From positions 124,001 through 188,000 of the forward strand of contig NZ_JACKVK010000001.1 of the NCBI RefSeq assembly GCF_025823185.1: 64,000 nt of DNA. Direction: 5' to 3'. The DNA is from Mycobacterium yunnanensis (GTDB lineage Bacteria > Actinomycetota > Actinomycetes > Mycobacteriales > Mycobacteriaceae). The translations under genes were made by a program, and so were the position numbers. Shown piece by piece: positions 8,410 through 17,875 of this stretch. A model generated the notes under the pieces. The model was not told where the DNA came from and did no database searches. It worked only from the letters and a program-made list of their open reading frames with translations. The stretch's first letter is position 1. Each line of letters starts with the position of its first letter.

Positions 8410-9846
8410 ATGGCGCAGACCACCGTGGAGAACCAGCCGGAACTCAAACGTGTGATGGGCCCCGGCCTGTTGCTGCTGTTCATCGTCGGAGACATCCTCG
8501 GCACCGGGGTCTACGCCCTGACCGGAGACGTCGCGGCCGAGGTGGGTGGTGCGGCGTGGCTGCCGTTCCTGGTGGCGTTCCTCATCGCGATGGTCACCGC
8601 ATTCAGCTATCTGGAACTGGTCACCAAGTACCCGCAGGCCGCCGGGGCTGCGCTCTACGCGCACAAGGCGTTCGGCATTCACTTCGTGACGTTCCTGGTG
8701 GCGTTCATCGTGATGTGCTCCGGCATCACCTCGGCCGCCACGGCGTCGCGATTCTTCGCCTCCAACTTCTTCAAGGGCTTCGGCTTGGACTGGGGCACCG
8801 CCGGAATCGTCGCCGTGGCAATGCTCTTCATGCTGTTGGTCGCCGCGGTCAACCTGCGCGGCGTCGGCGAGAGCGTCAAGCTCAACGTGGTGCTGACGAT
8901 CGTGGAGATCACCGGTCTGATGCTGGTGATCTTCGTCGGATTCTGGGCGTTCACCCAGGGCGGTGACGCCGTCGACTTCTCCCGCGTGGTCGCGTTCGAC
9001 ACTGCGGAGGACAAGAACGCGTTCCTCGCCGTCACGACCGCGACGTCGCTGGCCTTCTTCGCGATGGTGGGGTTCGAGGACTCGGTCAACATGGCCGAGG
9101 AGACCAAGGATCCGGTGCGCATCTTCCCGAAGATGCTGCTGACCGGGCTCGGCATCGCAGGCGTGGTCTACATCGTGGTCGCCGTCGTCGCCGTGGCCCT
9201 GGTGCCGGTGGGTGCGCTGGAAGCCAGCGAGACGCCGCTGGTCGAGGTGGTCAAGGCCGGGGCGCCCGGCCTGCCGATCGAGAAGATCCTGCCCTTCATC
9301 TCCATGTTCGCCGTGGCCAACACCGCTCTGATCAACATGCTGATGGCAAGCCGGTTGATCTACGGCATGGCCAAGCAGCACGTGCTGCCACCGGTGCTGG
9401 GTACCGTCCACCGCGCCCGACGCACGCCGTGGGTGGCGATCGTGTTCACCACCACCATCGCCTTCGCGTTGATCCTCTACGTCACGGCCTTCGCGAACGA
9501 CAAGGCGATCTCGACACTCGGCGGCACGACCTCACTGTTGCTACTGGCGGTGTTCGCGGTGGTCAACATCGCGGTCTTGGTGTTGCGCAAGGACGTTCAC
9601 GCCAGTGGGGCCGACGGTGCTCGCGCCCACTTCCGGACGCCGACCTGGCTGCCCTGGGTGGGCTTCGTCGCCTCGGCGTACCTGGTGCTGCCACTGTCGG
9701 GCCGGCCGCTGCAGCAATACGTCCTCGCGCTGGCCCTTGTCGCGCTCGGCATCGTCCTGTTCGGCGTCACGTTGGCGATCAACCGGGCGCTGGGCATTCG
9801 CGGCCCCGGCATCACCGACGTCGAAAAGCTGGACGCCGAACCCTAG
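8410..9846 (+). CDS. APC family amino acid permease
   Basis: A 478-residue amino acid/polyamine/organocation transporter with about 12 transmembrane helices. The first helix carries the unwound GDILGTGVYAL motif of APC transporters, which binds the substrate backbone. The conserved EDSVNMAEETKDP segment follows helix 6. The C-terminal tail is short and hydrophilic. ATG 8410 follows a clear GGAGG ribosome site. It stands alone between a TetR gene and a convergent PhyH gene. Transport of an amino acid or a related amine by proton symport is likely from the family; the substrate is not decidable. Confidence 0.88.
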   Translation: MAQTTVENQPELKRVMGPGLLLLFIVGDILGTGVYALTGDVAAEVGGAAWLPFLVAFLIAMVTAFSYLELVTKYPQAAGAALYAHKAFGIHFVTFLVAFIVMCSGITSAATASRFFASNFFKGFGLDWGTAGIVAVAMLFMLLVAAVNLRGVGESVKLNVVLTIVEITGLMLVIFVGFWAFTQGGDAVDFSRVVAFDTAEDKNAFLAVTTATSLAFFAMVGFEDSVNMAEETKDPVRIFPKMLLTGLGIAGVVYIVVAVVAVALVPVGALEASETPLVEVVKAGAPGLPIEKILPFISMFAVANTALINMLMASRLIYGMAKQHVLPPVLGTVHRARRTPWVAIVFTTTIAFALILYVTAFANDKAISTLGGTTSLLLLAVFAVVNIAVLVLRKDVHASGADGARAHFRTPTWLPWVGFVASAYLVLPLSGRPLQQYVLALALVALGIVLFGVTLAINRALGIRGPGITDVEKLDAEP

Positions 9847-10817
9847 ACCGGGCGTGCCAGCAGCGGATTGCGCGGGCTGGCCACCACCTCGCCCGGCTCG
9901 GCACCGGGGATGAACTTGCGCCAATCGCCGCTCACCATGGTCGGGCTCGGCACCACGCGGACGCCGTCGGCGAAGTAGGTGTTGGCGAGCACCACGCGCG
10001 CGGCGGTGGTGCGGTTGGCGCCCGCAGTGTGGAAGCAGTTGGCCCCGTGGAAGCTGACCTCGCCCGCCGCGAAGGGCCCGTCCTCGACCTGAACCCCATG
10101 GGTACGAAGGATTTCCGAGACGCCACGGTCGTAGGAGGTGCCGTGCTTGTCGAACTCGAGGCCGTCGACCAGCTCCCCGACGTCGGCACCGCGGGCGAAG
10201 GCCAGCGGTCCCATCTCGCGCGGGGTGGGCTGCAGCGGAATCCACGCCGTCAACACCTTCGGTGAGTCCAGCGGAAAGTGGTGTGCGTCGTAGTGCCACG
10301 GAGTGCGTCCCGCGCCAGGCTCCTTCGACAACGCGTTGTCGTGATAGAGCCTGACCCGATCGGTGCCCAGCAGGGCCGCGCTGATGCCGCCGAGGCGCGG
10401 GGAGAGCACGGCGGCGCGCACCACGTCGTCGTCGAGCCACATCATCTCGCGACTTTGGAAGCCGACGTCGGCGTCGACGGCCTCGTCGAGCATGGCGCGC
10501 AACTTGATTCGTAGCCGCTCGACGGTTCCGGGGCTGAGCACGCCGGGCAGCTTGACGAACGCCTCGGTGCGAAAGCGCGCGATCTGCTCGTCGGTGATTG
10601 GGTAGGCCTTGGCCAGTTCGGCGGTGACCTCGTCGTCGGTCGGCAGCGGGCCGGGATCGTGGGCGGGCGGGTCGACGAGTGGTCCGTCGGGGACTGGGCC
10701 GTCGGCCAGCGACATGTACCAGTCCCACCACTGGTCGTTGCCGCGGTCCCATTCGACGGCGACGTCGGACGCGGTGCCTGCGGCGGTGGCCTCGGACAGG
10801 TGTGGGTTGCGAATCAT
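9843..10817 (-). CDS. phytanoyl-CoA dioxygenase (PhyH) family protein
   Basis: A 324-residue Fe(II)/2-oxoglutarate-dependent dioxygenase. The iron triad is visible as His-x-Asp in WHYDAHHF and a distal His in CFHTAGANRTT; the arginine after the distal His (ARVVLAN) would bind 2-oxoglutarate. ATG 10817 overlaps the stop of the methyltransferase gene (ATGA), so hydroxylation and methylation are probably coupled steps on one small molecule (inference). Its stop overlaps the convergent permease stop by four bases. The substrate is unknown; PhyH relatives act on fatty acyl groups, halogenated compounds and specialised metabolites. Confidence 0.85.
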   Translation of the reverse strand: MIRNPHLSEATAAGTASDVAVEWDRGNDQWWDWYMSLADGPVPDGPLVDPPAHDPGPLPTDDEVTAELAKAYPITDEQIARFRTEAFVKLPGVLSPGTVERLRIKLRAMLDEAVDADVGFQSREMMWLDDDVVRAAVLSPRLGGISAALLGTDRVRLYHDNALSKEPGAGRTPWHYDAHHFPLDSPKVLTAWIPLQPTPREMGPLAFARGADVGELVDGLEFDKHGTSYDRGVSEILRTHGVQVEDGPFAAGEVSFHGANCFHTAGANRTTAARVVLANTYFADGVRVVPSPTMVSGDWRKFIPGAEPGEVVASPRNPLLARPV

Positions 10818-11632
10818 GGCTGCTGCCAAGTGATCAGGTGGGCTTCGTGCTGGAATGCGTAGGCGCCGTCGGGCCCCCGACAGCCGCTGAGATAGCGGCC
10901 TAGCGCGTCGCTGGCCTCCATCTGTTCGAGGGTCACGGTGTCGTCGAACGCGCAGCGTTGCAGGAAGCCTTCGGCGACGGTCCGGTCGGAGGTCCCGGTG
11001 CGGTAACTCAGCAACTGCACCTCGACCGGCGCCCCGGCGTCGCGCAGGGCGGCCGCCACCCCTTCGGCGTCGGTGTACGGCGTGGCGTCCGGTGCGAACG
11101 ACTCCCGATAGGCGTCGTAGAAAGTCAGATAGTGCGACCGCGACGACGCCTGCGCGACCACCCCGAAGCCGCCGGGGCGAAGGGACGCAACCATCTTCGC
11201 CACCCCTGCGGCGAGTTCGGCGGGTGGCAGGGCGTACAGCGCGTGGGTGGCCCACGCCACGTCGTAACCGGACCCGGAGAAGTCCTGAAGCAGCACTTCG
11301 TGTTCGCCCGCCGCGACGAACGGCGGTGCGAGCGTCGACCTGGCCTCGGCGATGCTGAACGCCGACGGGTCCAGCAGGTCGACCTCGATCACCGGGGCGG
11401 TGGCGAGGCCGCCGGCCAGCAGCGCGGTCGGGAACTTCCCACTGCCGCATGCGACGTCGAGCAGGCGCACCCGGCCGCCGACGGCGTGGCTGGCGAGGTC
11501 TGCGTTCCAGTCCCGCGCGGCGACGAGCTGCCGGTAGTCCTCGGTCGCGAGCGCGTAGAACGCCTCCATCTCCGCGCGCCCGGCCTCACTCCAATGCTCG
11601 AGGCTGCGCTGGGCGGTGTCGGGAGGAGTCAT
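10814..11632 (-). CDS. class I SAM-dependent methyltransferase
   Basis: A 272-residue methyltransferase with the class I glycine-rich SAM motif LLDVACGSGKFP near residue 55. An acidic motif II follows (VIEVDLLDPS) and a typical post-motif region (YDVAWATHALYALPP). ATG 11632 has a GGGAGGAG ribosome site just upstream; a TTG at 11644 is open but lies too close to that site. It is coupled to the PhyH gene downstream and diverges from another methyltransferase about 100 bases away. The methyl acceptor is unknown. Confidence 0.82.
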   Translation of the reverse strand: MTPPDTAQRSLEHWSEAGRAEMEAFYALATEDYRQLVAARDWNADLASHAVGGRVRLLDVACGSGKFPTALLAGGLATAPVIEVDLLDPSAFSIAEARSTLAPPFVAAGEHEVLLQDFSGSGYDVAWATHALYALPPAELAAGVAKMVASLRPGGFGVVAQASSRSHYLTFYDAYRESFAPDATPYTDAEGVAAALRDAGAPVEVQLLSYRTGTSDRTVAEGFLQRCAFDDTVTLEQMEASDALGRYLSGCRGPDGAYAFQHEAHLITWQQP

Positions 11633-11734
11633 CGGACAAGCCAATCACGGATCTCGCTGACCGATTCTTACGCAACGATGTCGGCGTCGATCTTCGCGCG
11701 GTTTCCGCCCAATCCGCGGGGACACTGGCGGCAA

Positions 11735-12592
11735 ATGACACTGATCGATGTGCCCGCGCCCCTCGTGGGCTTGCGGAAGAGCGTTCGAGAAGTGCCGGCC
11801 CTGCCGGCCCTGACCAACGAGCGGTACGCCCACACGCACGCGCGGTACGAGGCGGCCAGCGACCAGCGCCGCCGCCTTCGCGACTGGCTGGTCGCCGAGC
11901 TGCCACCGCTGCTGAGCGACTGCGACCCGGTGCGCGTCGTCGGCGTTGGCGTCGGCGACGGCAGCGTCGACGCACCGCTGGCAGGTGCGTTGGCGTCCGG
12001 CGGACGCCGAGTGCGCTACACCGGTGTCGAGCCGCATCCCCCGTCGGCCGCGGGGTTTGCTGCCCGGATGAACGCTCTCGACGTGCCGAGTCTCGTGCCG
12101 ACGGTGGTGATCGGGGGCTTCGCCGACCACGACGCAGGCCATCCCGCCGATCTCGTGCACTTCGTGCATTCGCTGTACTACGTCGCGAACCTCTCGTCGG
12201 CCCTCGACCACGGGCTACGGATGCTGACGCCCGGTGGGCTCTTGCTGGCGGCCGTCGCGCCGCGGGAGCCGCTGTGCGTGCTGACGGAGATGCTGTGCCC
12301 GTGGGAAGGGCGGACGCCGTGGTTCGCCGAGGACGTCGAGGCAGACCTACGTCGGCGGGGGTTGTCCGTCGACGTCGAGACGATCGTCGGACACCTCGAC
12401 CTCCGCGACGGGTTGAGCGATCCGCTGGGGCGCGGCGAGGACGTGCTCGACTTCCTGATCGGGGCGCGGTCGCGCGCACTGACGACCCCGGCGCGCGATC
12501 GACTGCTCGACTACCTTCGCGACGTCTCGCTGCCTGGCCGCCCGGGTGTGGTGCCCCACCCGGTGGACGTGATGGTGGCGCGCAAGTCCTGA
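11735..12592 (+). CDS. SAM-dependent methyltransferase (histamine N-methyltransferase-like fold)
   Basis: A 285-residue protein with a Rossmann-type SAM site at VRVVGVGVGDGSVDAPL (residues ~60-77) and YTGVEPHP as the acidic second motif. The VHSLYYV segment fits the substrate side of small-amine methyltransferases. ATG 11735 is the first sensible start; longer readings overlap the divergent methyltransferase. With that gene and the PhyH oxygenase it forms a small divergent cluster that may modify one metabolite. The assignment rests on the nucleotide motif and fold pattern only. Confidence 0.7.
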   Translation: MTLIDVPAPLVGLRKSVREVPALPALTNERYAHTHARYEAASDQRRRLRDWLVAELPPLLSDCDPVRVVGVGVGDGSVDAPLAGALASGGRRVRYTGVEPHPPSAAGFAARMNALDVPSLVPTVVIGGFADHDAGHPADLVHFVHSLYYVANLSSALDHGLRMLTPGGLLLAAVAPREPLCVLTEMLCPWEGRTPWFAEDVEADLRRRGLSVDVETIVGHLDLRDGLSDPLGRGEDVLDFLIGARSRALTTPARDRLLDYLRDVSLPGRPGVVPHPVDVMVARKS

Positions 12593-12593
12593 A

Positions 12594-14309
12594 TCATGAA
12601 GCGGCAGTCAGCTTTTCGAGTCGCGTCTGGAGCTGGGCGACGCGGTGGGAGTTGCCCGTCAGGCCCACGTAGCGGTCGCCGTAGCGGGCCAGCAGCGCGT
12701 CGTCGAGGCGGCGCACCGCGCCGGCCGGGTAGCGGTAGTCCATCTTCGCGTTGACCGCGTCGGTGTCCAGGCCGCCGAGCAACTCGTCGAGCTCGTCGAG
12801 TGAATCGACGCCCAACTCCAGCAGCAGCCCCGAGATCCACGCGTAGTGCTCGGTGCGGGACCAGCCTGCGTCGGGGAAGCGGTTGCCGAGGTAGGTGGCC
12901 AGCACCGGAGTGCCGATGCGGGGGTCGTCGGATTGCTCCGAGCGCGCCGCGGGCGGCGAACTCTTCAGACGCTCCCTGATGGCGGAGAATTCACGGTCGG
13001 CCAACTCGAGAAGACCTGCGGCGAGGGTGAATCGACGGTCCAGGTCGGGGGCGTCCTCCTCGGGAATGGAACCCTTGTAGCGTATGTCGTGCTCGAACTC
13101 CGCCCACGCGTGCTGAAGGACCGTCCGCACCTGAATCGACGCGGGCTGCTGCTCACCCTCGACGGCGACCAGGAGATGCCGGCTGGCGTACCCCCATCGG
13201 CCCTCGCGGGCCGTCTCCTGTCCCATGTCGCGGTCGTCGAGCAGCTGCATCTCCTCGGCAAGCAGGTTGGCGACGGTGGTCACGTCGTCGCGTAGGAACG
13301 TGATGATCCGCAGACCGATCTGGTCGGTGAGCTCGGAGAGCGGGTCGGTGTAGAGGCGTCGGCCGTCGACGCTGCGGTCGGCCTTCTCGGCGAACGACGC
13401 GACCGACTTGGTGCGCGCGGTGACGTCGAGGTAGTTGATGCCGGCGTCGTCGAGCAGTGTGGTTACCAGGTGCAGGTAGCGGTCGGTCGCGCCGATCAAC
13501 GCGGGCCGGCGGGCGGCGAACTCCGTGATGGCGTCGCGCACGGCACCCGGAGTCGCCTCCCGCGGTGCCGGGGTCAGGTCGGGCGGCAGCGTCGGAGTGA
13601 TGGTGGCGCCGGTCTCCGCGTCACCGTAGATCGTCACGTCTCGGGGTCGGCGGGTGGCGAACAGGGCGACGTAGGCGCACACCACCGCGTCGACGGGATC
13701 CTCCGCGCGGCGCAGCTCGCTCTTGCGTTCGGCGGTCTCCACGAGGTGTCGAAGGGCTTTCCACCCGTCGTCGTCGGCGACCCGCAACGGCGGCGTCGCG
13801 TGCGCGAGCGTCTCGATCAGGTCCAACAGCCGTAGCAATTCAGACCGCAGCTGCGCGACGCTGCGGCCGGGCTTGGCCTTGTACTTCAGCGTGCGGCCCA
13901 GCCGGAACAGCGCCACGGTCGCCGGGTGCGGGTAGACCTCGATGGCCCGCCGCGTCGACGCGGAGTACGGGTCGATGTCGAGGTCGAGCGCGGCGGCGAG
14001 GCGGGCCGCGCGTGGAGTGCCGGCGAATTCGGGTTTGCCGGTGTTGGTGGGATGGGCGCCTGCCTCGAACTTCGCGAAGTCGCGGTTGAGCGCCGATTCA
14101 CTGGGCCGCTGACCGGTGGGGTTGTTCACCACCAGCGGGGCGTCGAAGGCCACCAGGCAGTCGTCCTGCACGTAGGGCCCGATCGCCGCCCGAATGCTGG
14201 CGTCGTCCTGTGCCACCCCGACGTAGACCAGGCGGCCGTCGTCGTCGACGACCGCGACACCCGAGGGCTTGCGCTCACCCCACGCGAGGTCCACGCCGAC
14301 GAAGTACAT
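12594..14309 (-). CDS. DUF429 (RNase HII-like) - RelA/SpoT (p)ppGpp synthetase fusion
   Basis: A 571-residue two-domain protein. Residues ~1-240 are a DUF429 domain with RNase H-like acidic residues (YFVGVDLAWGERK, LVAFDAP, a late EDPVDAV). Residues ~285-430 are a small-alarmone-synthetase domain: RTKSVASFAEK substrate loop, the D-x-x-G-x-R core in LTDQIGLRI, YASRH, and the QVRT-x(5)-AWAEFEHDIRYK end. All key synthetase residues look intact and no HD hydrolase domain is present. The architecture is that of the M. smegmatis RNase HII-(p)ppGpp synthetase MS_RHII-RSD (MSMEG_5849, from memory). ATG 14309 starts on the DUF429 strand. It diverges from purB, linking an alarmone enzyme to a purine gene. 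Confidence 0.88.
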   Translation of the reverse strand: MYFVGVDLAWGERKPSGVAVVDDDGRLVYVGVAQDDASIRAAIGPYVQDDCLVAFDAPLVVNNPTGQRPSESALNRDFAKFEAGAHPTNTGKPEFAGTPRAARLAAALDLDIDPYSASTRRAIEVYPHPATVALFRLGRTLKYKAKPGRSVAQLRSELLRLLDLIETLAHATPPLRVADDDGWKALRHLVETAERKSELRRAEDPVDAVVCAYVALFATRRPRDVTIYGDAETGATITPTLPPDLTPAPREATPGAVRDAITEFAARRPALIGATDRYLHLVTTLLDDAGINYLDVTARTKSVASFAEKADRSVDGRRLYTDPLSELTDQIGLRIITFLRDDVTTVANLLAEEMQLLDDRDMGQETAREGRWGYASRHLLVAVEGEQQPASIQVRTVLQHAWAEFEHDIRYKGSIPEEDAPDLDRRFTLAAGLLELADREFSAIRERLKSSPPAARSEQSDDPRIGTPVLATYLGNRFPDAGWSRTEHYAWISGLLLELGVDSLDELDELLGGLDTDAVNAKMDYRYPAGAVRRLDDALLARYGDRYVGLTGNSHRVAQLQTRLEKLTAAS

Positions 14310-14335
14310 CGGTCTAGCTTGCCTCAGCCGGGTCG

Positions 14336-14341
14336 TAAGCT
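14336..14341 (+). promoter_or_regulatory. -10 hexamer for leaderless purB mRNA
   Basis: TAAGCT (TANNNT) ends 8 bases before the purB GTG at 14350. No Shine-Dalgarno sequence precedes that GTG, so a leaderless transcript is likely. It lies in the 40-base gap shared with the divergent alarmone synthetase. Confidence 0.5.
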
Positions 14342-14349
14342 GTGTATCC

Positions 14350-15768
14350 GTGACGATTCCGAATGTCCTGGCCAACCGGTACGCCAGCGCCGACATGGTG
14401 GCCATCTGGTCGCCGGAGGCCAAGATCGTCGCGGAGCGCCGGCTGTGGATCGCCGTCCTCCGCGCCCAGGTCGAGCTCGGCGTGTCGGTCCCCGACGGCG
14501 TCGTCGAGGACTACGAGCGCGTCGTGGAACAGGTCGACCTGGCCTCGATCACCGAGCGCGAACGCGTCACCCGCCACGACGTCAAGGCACGCATCGAGGA
14601 GTTCAATGCGCTGGCCGGTCACGAGCACGTGCACAAGGGCATGACCAGCCGCGACCTGACCGAGAACGTCGAGCAGCTGCAGATCCGCCGCTCGCTGCAA
14701 CTCGTCCACGCCCACGGCATCGCCGTCGTCGCGCGCCTTGCCGAGCGCGCCGAGCTCTACCGTGACGTGGTGATGGCGGGGCGGTCGCACAACGTGGCGG
14801 CCCAGGCGACGACGCTGGGCAAGCGGTTTGCCTCGGCGGCCGAGGAGATGCTGATCGCGCTGACCCGGCTGAGCGAGTTGGTCGACCGGTATCCGCTGCG
14901 CGGCATCAAGGGACCGATGGGCACCGCACAGGACATGCTCGACTTGCTCGACGGCGATACGGCGGGGTTGGCGGCGCTGGAGCAGCGGGTGGCCGAATAC
15001 CTTGGCTTTGCGACGACGTTGACCAGTGTCGGGCAGATCTACCCGCGCTCGCTGGACCACGACGTGCTCTCGGCGCTCGTGCAGCTCGGGGCGGGACCGT
15101 CGTCACTGGCGCACACGATCCGGCTGATGGCGGGCAACGAGCTGGTCACCGAGGGCTTCGCACCGGGGCAGGTCGGCTCGTCGGCCATGCCGCACAAGAT
15201 GAACAGCCGGTCCTGTGAGCGGGTCAACGGCCTGCAGGTGGTGCTCCGCGGTTACGGGTCGATGGCCGCCGAGCTCGCGGGTGCGCAGTGGAACGAGGGC
15301 GACGTCTTCTGTTCGGTGGTGCGGCGCGTCGCGCTGCCCGACGCGTTCTTCGCCCTCGACGGTCAGATCGAGACGTTCCTGACCGTGCTCGACGAATTCG
15401 GCGCGTACCCGGCCGTCATCCAGCGCGAGCTGGACCGCTACCTGCCGTTCCTGGCCACCACCCGCATCCTGATCGCCGCCGTCCGTGCCGGCGTCGGACG
15501 CGAAACGGCACACGAGGTCATCAAGGAGCACGCCGTCGCGGTTGCACTGGCGATGCGCGAGAAGGGTTCGGAGCCGGACCTTCTCGACCGGTTGGCCGCC
15601 GACCCGCGGCTGCCGCTGGACCGGGCGGCGCTCGATGCCGCGCTGGCGGACAAGGAGGCGTTCACCGGGGCGGCCGGCGCGCAGGTCGACGCGGTGGTCG
15701 CCGCGGTGGAGGAGCTGGTGAGCCGCTATCCCGACGCGGCGGCGTACACCTCGGGCGCCATCCTGTGA
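14350..15768 (+). CDS. purB: adenylosuccinate lyase
   Basis: Adenylosuccinate lyase cleaves fumarate from SAICAR (purine step 8) and from adenylosuccinate (AMP synthesis). The protein is 472 residues. It shows the family signature around [17 protein letters not shown], the catalytic flexible loop, the TSRDLTEN motif and a [16 protein letters not shown] segment holding a catalytic His. GTG 14350 gives [13 protein letters not shown], a usual mycobacterial PurB start. Its TGA overlaps the GTG of cyp126 (GTGA), so the P450 is translated from the same message, as with Rv0777/Rv0778. Confidence 0.97.
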   Translation: MTIPNVLANRYASADMVAIWSPEAKIVAERRLWIAVLRAQVELGVSVPDGVVEDYERVVEQVDLASITERERVTRHDVKARIEEFNALAGHEHVHKGMTSRDLTENVEQLQIRRSLQLVHAHGIAVVARLAERAELYRDVVMAGRSHNVAAQATTLGKRFASAAEEMLIALTRLSELVDRYPLRGIKGPMGTAQDMLDLLDGDTAGLAALEQRVAEYLGFATTLTSVGQIYPRSLDHDVLSALVQLGAGPSSLAHTIRLMAGNELVTEGFAPGQVGSSAMPHKMNSRSCERVNGLQVVLRGYGSMAAELAGAQWNEGDVFCSVVRRVALPDAFFALDGQIETFLTVLDEFGAYPAVIQRELDRYLPFLATTRILIAAVRAGVGRETAHEVIKEHAVAVALAMREKGSEPDLLDRLAADPRLPLDRAALDAALADKEAFTGAAGAQVDAVVAAVEELVSRYPDAAAYTSGAIL

Positions 15769-16958
15769 GCTTGGCGGCGGTGGACTTCACCGACCTGGAC
15801 AACTTCGCGGCGGGTTTCCCGCACGAACTGTTCGCGGTGCACCGTCGCGAGGCTCCCGTCTTCTGGCACGAGCCCACCGAGCACACGCCCGACGGCGAGG
15901 GATTCTGGTCGGTCGCCACGCACGCCGAAACCCTTGCCGTGCTTCGTGATCCGGAGTCATTCTCCTCGGTGACCGGCGGCGCACGGCCCTACGGCGGCAC
16001 GCTCCTGCAGGATCTTCCGATCGCCGGCCAGGTGCTCAACATGATGGACGACCCACGGCACGCGCAGATCCGGCGGCTGGTCAGCTCCGGTCTGACCCCG
16101 CGGATGATCGGCCGCGTGGAAGACGATCTGCGGTCGCGGACCCGCACGCTGCTCGACGCGGTGCAGCCGGGTGTGCCGTTCGACGTCGTCGTCGACGTGG
16201 CGGCCGAATTGCCCATGCAGATGATCTGCATCTTGCTGGGAGTGCCGGAATCCGAACGACATTGGCTGTTTCACGCCATCGAGCCGCAATTCGACCTGGG
16301 TCGCGAGGCGAGCGCTGACGACAGTGCGCGGATGTATGCCTACGGCGCGGAGTTGGTCGCCGCCAAGCGGGCCCAGCCGACCGACGACATGTTGTCGATC
16401 GTGGCCAACGACGAGACCTGCGCGCTCGGTGAGCTCGAGCTGTACCTGTTCTTCAGCCTGCTGTTCAGCGCCGGGGCGGAGACCACGCGCAACGCGATCG
16501 CGGGTGGGCTCCTGGCACTGATCGAGAACCCCGACCACATGGCCGTGCTGCGTGACGATTTGGAGTCACTGCCGACGGCGGTCGAGGAGATGGTCCGGTG
16601 GACGTCGCCGTCACCGTCGAAGCGGCGGACCGCCACGCGGGAGGTCACGCTCGGCGGGTGCGCGATCCAGGCCGGGCAGAAGGTGCAGATCTGGGAGGGC
16701 TCGGCCAACCGCGACGAGTTGGCCTTCGACGACCCGGATCTCTTCGACGTGGCCCGCAAGCCCAACCCGCACTTGGGTTTCGGGCAGGGCGCGCACTACT
16801 GCCTCGGTGCCAACCTGGCGCGGCTCGAGATGCGGGTGCTGTTCGAGGAACTGCTGGACCGGTTCGCGGCGGTGGAGTTGGCGGGCCCCGTCGAGTGGAC
16901 GCGGAGCAATCGGCACACGGGCATCCGCTCCCTCCCCGTCGTGATTTGTGCACCCTAA
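15765..16958 (+). CDS. cyp126: cytochrome P450 CYP126
   Basis: A 397-residue P450 coupled to purB. It has the I-helix AGAETTRN, ExxR within EEMVRW and the heme loop [10 protein letters not shown]. Position right after purB matches Rv0778 (CYP126A1), an orphan P450 whose physiological substrate I do not know. GTG 15765 lies in the GTGA overlap with purB. The TAA stop (16956-16958) lies inside the left arm of a 22-bp hairpin that also contains the stop of the convergent DUF559 gene. Confidence 0.92.
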   Translation: MSLAAVDFTDLDNFAAGFPHELFAVHRREAPVFWHEPTEHTPDGEGFWSVATHAETLAVLRDPESFSSVTGGARPYGGTLLQDLPIAGQVLNMMDDPRHAQIRRLVSSGLTPRMIGRVEDDLRSRTRTLLDAVQPGVPFDVVVDVAAELPMQMICILLGVPESERHWLFHAIEPQFDLGREASADDSARMYAYGAELVAAKRAQPTDDMLSIVANDETCALGELELYLFFSLLFSAGAETTRNAIAGGLLALIENPDHMAVLRDDLESLPTAVEEMVRWTSPSPSKRRTATREVTLGGCAIQAGQKVQIWEGSANRDELAFDDPDLFDVARKPNPHLGFGQGAHYCLGANLARLEMRVLFEELLDRFAAVELAGPVEWTRSNRHTGIRSLPVVICAP

Positions 16959-16991
16959 CCCGCGACTGCCGCGGGTTAGGGTGCACGAATC
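16943..16991 (+). terminator. 22-bp hairpin shared by two convergent genes (hairpin A)
   Basis: Arms 16943-16964 and 16970-16991 pair over 22 bp with one mismatch around a 5-base loop. There is no long U-tract. The left arm contains the TAA of cyp126 and the right arm the stop of the convergent DUF559 gene, so it can serve as a bidirectional transcript end. The arms share the GATTTGTGCAC start and CCCGCG end with a second hairpin at 17876-17930 on the other side of the DUF559 gene. Confidence 0.75.
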
Positions 16992-17836
16992 GCTCGGCGG
17001 ACCTCCTCGACGACCCTGTCTGGATGCTCGGTCAAGTCAAGCCATGTGAACCTGAGGACGTGATAGCCCACTAGCGCGATCGCATTCTGCTTCGTTCGGT
17101 CGCGTTGGAAGGCCTCGGAGTCGCTGTGGAACGCGAATCCGTCGATCTCGATGGCCACCTTTGGGCCGCGAAACAGCACATCCACCTCGTAGCCGGCTAC
17201 GCGTTGATTGGCCTTCCAGCCGGTGATCTTCGCTAAATTGAGTAGGCGTGCGGCGAGGCGTTCTGCCTCGGACCGCGCTCCGTCATCGGCCGCTCGGAGG
17301 AGTCGGCGCGCCGCCGGCGAACCGTGGCGGCCCTTGTTGCGGAGGTGAGTCGTCCACAGCGCCGGCAGATGGGTGCGTCGTTGGAGTGCCTGATCGAGGA
17401 TCTTCGGGCCGCCCCCGCGGCGCACGGCGGCCTCCACCACCGTCATCGGTAGAGCCGTCACGCGCAAGCCTCGGGACTCGAACACGTCGGAGGGTGCAAG
17501 GTCTCGGCGTCTGAGTCGAACTCCCGGTCGAGACCTGTGATTGCTGGCGCGGGGAACCGTCACCTCGACCGTTCCCGGCGCGAACTGGGTGAGCTCCAGC
17601 CACCAGGCCGCTGCAAGTCCACTGGCGACGGCTCGCTCGCCGTTGCTCCAGACCGCGGCACGAATGCGCGCGGCGTCGGTGAACGGACGGTCGTCGACGA
17701 AGTAGACACCGCGTGCGCAGCGTCGCCAACGACCTGACCGCACACGTCTCTCGACCGCGTCCTGGCTCAGCCCAGCGTCCCGGGCCTGGCCCAGTGTGAT
17801 GACACCGTCGTGGCAGCGCAACAGTTCGTCGAGCAC
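16976..17836 (-). CDS. AbiEi-like winged-helix / DUF559 endonuclease-like protein
   Basis: A 286-residue two-part protein. The N-terminal ~100 residues resemble the AbiEi antitoxin-type winged helix (ITLGQARDAGLSQDAVERRV, then RGVYFV). The C-terminal ~110 residues resemble DUF559, a Vsr/restriction-like nuclease fold: EVDVLF, VAIEIDGFAFHS with the acidic residues, and HVLRFTWLDL. The family is common in actinobacteria and its function is unsettled; defence, toxin-antitoxin or DNA repair are all possible. GTG 17836 is taken because longer readings enter the upstream hairpin; TTG 17839 is an alternative. The gene is bracketed by two related hairpins and interrupts an otherwise conserved order, which suggests an insertion (inference). 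Confidence 0.75.
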   Translation of the reverse strand: MLDELLRCHDGVITLGQARDAGLSQDAVERRVRSGRWRRCARGVYFVDDRPFTDAARIRAAVWSNGERAVASGLAAAWWLELTQFAPGTVEVTVPRASNHRSRPGVRLRRRDLAPSDVFESRGLRVTALPMTVVEAAVRRGGGPKILDQALQRRTHLPALWTTHLRNKGRHGSPAARRLLRAADDGARSEAERLAARLLNLAKITGWKANQRVAGYEVDVLFRGPKVAIEIDGFAFHSDSEAFQRDRTKQNAIALVGYHVLRFTWLDLTEHPDRVVEEVRRAIRAP

Positions 17837-17875
17837 CAAGGGTTTGACTCGCCAGCCCCCGACTGGGTTCCCTGA

